From: Streptomyces achromogenes
GTDB lineage: Bacteria; Actinomycetota; Actinomycetes; Streptomycetales; Streptomycetaceae
Assembly (NCBI RefSeq): GCF_030816715.1
Contig: NZ_JAUSYH010000001.1
Location: 6,014,001 to 6,078,000 of the forward strand
Length of the DNA: 64,000 bases
Reading direction: 5' to 3'
In this document: piece by piece, positions 62,044 to 64,000 of the stretch
How positions within the stretch are numbered: the first letter of the stretch is position 1
How the letters are laid out: the number at the start of each line of letters is the position of its first letter
Made by a program: the position numbers and the translations under genes
Notes under the pieces: generated by a model
Seen by the model: the letters and a program-made list of their open reading frames with translations, nothing else
What the model was told of the DNA's origin: nothing
Database searches by the model: none

Positions 62044-63561
62044 CTACTTGTCGCCGACGCGTGTCCTTCGCAGCGTCGTCGTCGCCGCGGCCGCGGCCCC
62101 CGCGAGGACCACCGCGCCCGCGATCGCCGCGCCCTGCATTCCGTGGGTGAAGGCCTCTCGGGCCGCTGTGGCCAGGGCGTCTCCCGTGCGCCCGGGCAGG
62201 TGGCCGGCGACGGCCAGGGCGCCGCCGAGGGTTTCGCGGGCCTCCGCCGGAGCCGAGGACGGCATGTCGTGGCGGTAGAGCGCCGTGCCGATGGAGCCGA
62301 GGACGGCCATCCCCAGCGCGCCCCCGAACTCGGTGCCCGTCTCCAGCAGCGAGGACGCCGAACCCGCGCGTTCGACCGGGGCCGAGCTCATCGCCAGGTC
62401 CGTCATCTGGGAGAGGACCATGACGATGCCCGAGGCGAGGACCCCGCAGGCGCTCAGCACGAGCCACATCGAGTCGGTGCCGGCGAGGGCCAGCAGGCCG
62501 TAGCCGGCCGCGCCGGTCGCGAAGCCCGCCGTCACGACGTGGGCCCGGTCCACGCCCTTGTGGACCAGGGACGTGGCCAACGGGGCCGCCATGCCGATCG
62601 GCACCGAGGGCAGCAGCGCCCACAGGGCAGCCTCCAGCGCGCTCTTGCCGAGGACCGACTGCAGGTACTGCGTGGTGAAGAAGGCCGAACCCAGCATCCC
62701 GAACGACGAGACGAGGTTCAGGACGACCGCGGGGGCGAAGCCGGGCCGGCGGAACAGCGCCGGGGAGATCATCGGTGCGGCCGCCGTGCGCTGGCGGTGG
62801 ACGAAGAGGGCCGCGAAGAGCAGGCCCACGGTGACCGAGAGGACGTACTCGGCGTGCCAGCCCTCGGTCGCCATCTCCTTCAGGCCGTAGATCACGGGGA
62901 GCACGGCGGCCATCGACAGGGGGACGCTCGGCCGGTCGAAGCGGCCCGGGGCGGGGTCGCGGGACTCCGGCAGCAGGACCGGGCCGAGGACGAGCAGCAG
63001 GGCCATCGCGGGCAGGTTGACCAGGAAGACCGAGCCCCACCAGAAGTACTCGACCAGCACGCCGCTCATCACCGAGCCGAGCGCGATGCCGCCCGTCATC
63101 ACCCCGGACCACAGGCCGATCGCCTTCGCGCGCTGGCCGGGGTCGGTGAACATGGTCCGGATCAGGGCCATCGTCGACGGCATCAGGGTCGCGCCGCCGA
63201 TGCCGAGGACCGCGCGGGCCGCGATCAGGGTCTCGGCGCTGTCCGCGTAGGCCGCGATCAACGAGGCGGCGCCGAAGGCGGCCGCGCCGGTCAGCAGCAG
63301 CCGGCGGCGTCCTATGCGGTCGCCCAGGGACCCCATCGTCATCAGCAGGCCCGCGAGGACGAAGGCGTAGATGTCGAAGATCCACAGCTGCTGGGTGCCG
63401 CTCGGCTCGAGGTCCGCGCTGATCGCCGGGATCGCGAAGTAGAGGACGGAGACGTCCATGGAGACCAGGAGCAGCGGCAGCATCAGCACGCCGAGGGCGG
63501 TCCATTCGCGGCGGCCGGCGCGGGGTGCCGGGGTGGTGACAGTGCTCGTCGGGTTCGTCAT
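62044..63561 (-). CDS. MFS transporter, DHA2 (14-helix) drug exporter
   Basis: A 505-aa membrane protein. About 14 helices are seen. Motif A appears as GSLGDRIGRRRLLLTGA after helix 2, and the motif C region of antiporters as LGIGGATLMPSTMALI. Relatives (EmrB/QacA, LfrA-type) export cationic drugs or antibiotics by proton exchange. ATG at 63561. It is divergent from a TetR regulator gene, with 96 bp between them carrying nested inverted repeats, so repression by that regulator is likely. Confidence 0.93.
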   Translation of the reverse strand: MTNPTSTVTTPAPRAGRREWTALGVLMLPLLLVSMDVSVLYFAIPAISADLEPSGTQQLWIFDIYAFVLAGLLMTMGSLGDRIGRRRLLLTGAAAFGAASLIAAYADSAETLIAARAVLGIGGATLMPSTMALIRTMFTDPGQRAKAIGLWSGVMTGGIALGSVMSGVLVEYFWWGSVFLVNLPAMALLLVLGPVLLPESRDPAPGRFDRPSVPLSMAAVLPVIYGLKEMATEGWHAEYVLSVTVGLLFAALFVHRQRTAAAPMISPALFRRPGFAPAVVLNLVSSFGMLGSAFFTTQYLQSVLGKSALEAALWALLPSVPIGMAAPLATSLVHKGVDRAHVVTAGFATGAAGYGLLALAGTDSMWLVLSACGVLASGIVMVLSQMTDLAMSSAPVERAGSASSLLETGTEFGGALGMAVLGSIGTALYRHDMPSSAPAEARETLGGALAVAGHLPGRTGDALATAAREAFTHGMQGAAIAGAVVLAGAAAAATTTLRRTRVGDK

Positions 63562-63571
63562 GACCGGGACT

Positions 63572-63635
63572 GTACGGGCGTATTAAACGGTTGTCTAGAA
63601 CGTTTGTATAAGTCAGTCGTATAGGACGCCCGTAT
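63572..63635. promoter_or_regulatory. Nested inverted repeats between the MFS and tetR genes
   Basis: GTACGGGCGT (63572-63581) and ACGCCCGTAT (63626-63635) match in inverted order at nine of ten places. Inside them TATTAAACG (63581-63589) and ACGTTTGTATA (63600-63610) form another imperfect dyad centred on TCTAGA. The sequence is AT-rich and lies where both promoters must be, fitting TetR operator sites. Confidence 0.55.
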
Positions 63636-63657
63636 GGATCGGGGATAGGCTGACGGC

Positions 63658-64000
63658 ATGGGACATCGTGAGGATCTGCTCGAAGGCGCCAAGCGCTGCC
63701 TGCTGGAGAAGGGGTTCCTGCGGACGACCGCGCGGGACGTCGTCAAGGAGTCGGGGACCAACCTGGCGTCGATCGGTTACCACTACGGCTCCAAGGACGC
63801 GCTGCTGGCGCAGGCGTACGTCTCGCTGATCGAGGGCGCCGGCGACGACTTCGACCCGGGTTGGGGCGCGGGCGGCGAGGTGACGGCGCCCGCCGGATCG
63901 CTGGAACGCTTCCAGGAGGTGTGGGCGAGCATCATCGGCTCGGTGCCGCGGACGCGGGCGATCTGGCTGCTGAGCTTCGAGCTCGTCGTCCAGGGCGACC
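63658..64000 (+). CDS. TetR-family regulator (3' end outside window)
   Basis: The first 114 residues are present. MGHREDLLEGAKRCLLEKGF is followed by the helix-turn-helix TTARDVVKESGTNLASIGYHYGSKDALL, a normal TetR DNA-binding domain. The ligand-binding domain begins at about residue 60 and is cut at the window edge. It is divergent from the MFS exporter and probably represses it until an inducer binds. The ATG at 63658 lacks a strong ribosome site but fits the family start. Confidence 0.9.
   Translation, partial: MGHREDLLEGAKRCLLEKGFLRTTARDVVKESGTNLASIGYHYGSKDALLAQAYVSLIEGAGDDFDPGWGAGGEVTAPAGSLERFQEVWASIIGSVPRTRAIWLLSFELVVQGD

Overview
The window is high-GC actinobacterial chromosome, almost certainly Streptomyces. 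The signs are about 70% or more G+C with strong third-position bias, many GTG and TTG starts, lipoprotein and Tat-type signal sequences, EF-hand CabB, paired SseB proteins, a LAL-type LuxR regulator, DUF6191 and DUF427 proteins, and a gene order that I recognise from memory as the core-genome region of Streptomyces running from sdaA/glyA/gcvT to ilvBNC-serA. I see no insertion sequence, prophage, CRISPR array, tRNA or rRNA. This looks like conserved core with a few strain-variable intergenic repeats.

Layout. 1-7 kb: two tandem L,D-transpeptidase lipoproteins (the first cut by the window edge), an enoyl-CoA hydratase, a small anti-sigma-like ATPase, a degenerate NodB-fold lipoprotein translationally coupled to a YVTN beta-propeller lipoprotein, the calcium-binding CabB and an F420/NADP-type dinucleotide-binding protein. 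7-12 kb (minus strand): the glycine/serine block gcvT-gcvH-glyA-sdaA behind a glycine riboswitch. 12-14.4 kb: a P-loop protein and two SseB paralogues. 14.8-21.3 kb: a five-gene oligopeptide ABC transporter in the order permease, binding protein, permease, ATPase, ATPase. 21.3-26.2 kb: a TRIC-type channel, an esterase, a thioesterase, a repeat-rich lipoprotein, and a FabR-like TetR regulator divergent from two small membrane proteins, with three operator-like dyads between them. 26.3-35.3 kb: iscS and mnmA (tRNA thiolation) flanking an amidase, then small enzymes, a MetE-like protein and NAD-dependent DNA ligase.

35.5-41.5 kb: RmdB-type GGDEF-EAL phosphodiesterase and the gatC-gatA-(79-aa membrane protein)-gatB operon for Gln-tRNA amidation, closed by a perfect 15-bp terminator hairpin. 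41.6-49.6 kb: small membrane proteins, an MMPL transporter, a GNAT acetyltransferase, and a large ATPase-LuxR regulator flanked by tiny conserved-looking genes. 49.6-53 kb: a PQQ-type sugar dehydrogenase lipoprotein, an aldo/keto reductase and a 2-hydroxyacid dehydrogenase. 53-56.3 kb: a second membrane GGDEF protein whose EAL domain has lost nearly all catalytic residues. 56.3-61.9 kb: ilvB-ilvN-ilvC and serA. Upstream of ilvB is a 13-codon leader peptide, [13 protein letters not shown], followed by a terminator hairpin, which is a textbook branched-chain amino acid attenuator. 62-64 kb: a DHA2-type MFS exporter divergent from a TetR regulator that runs off the edge.

The strongest signals beyond ordinary annotation are the ilv attenuator, the glycine riboswitch with a divergent second aptamer, the FabR-like operator cluster, the converted EAL domain, the acidic repeat tail on the second oligopeptide ATPase, and several perfect intercistronic hairpins. 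I found no compact cluster that I would call an entirely new system.
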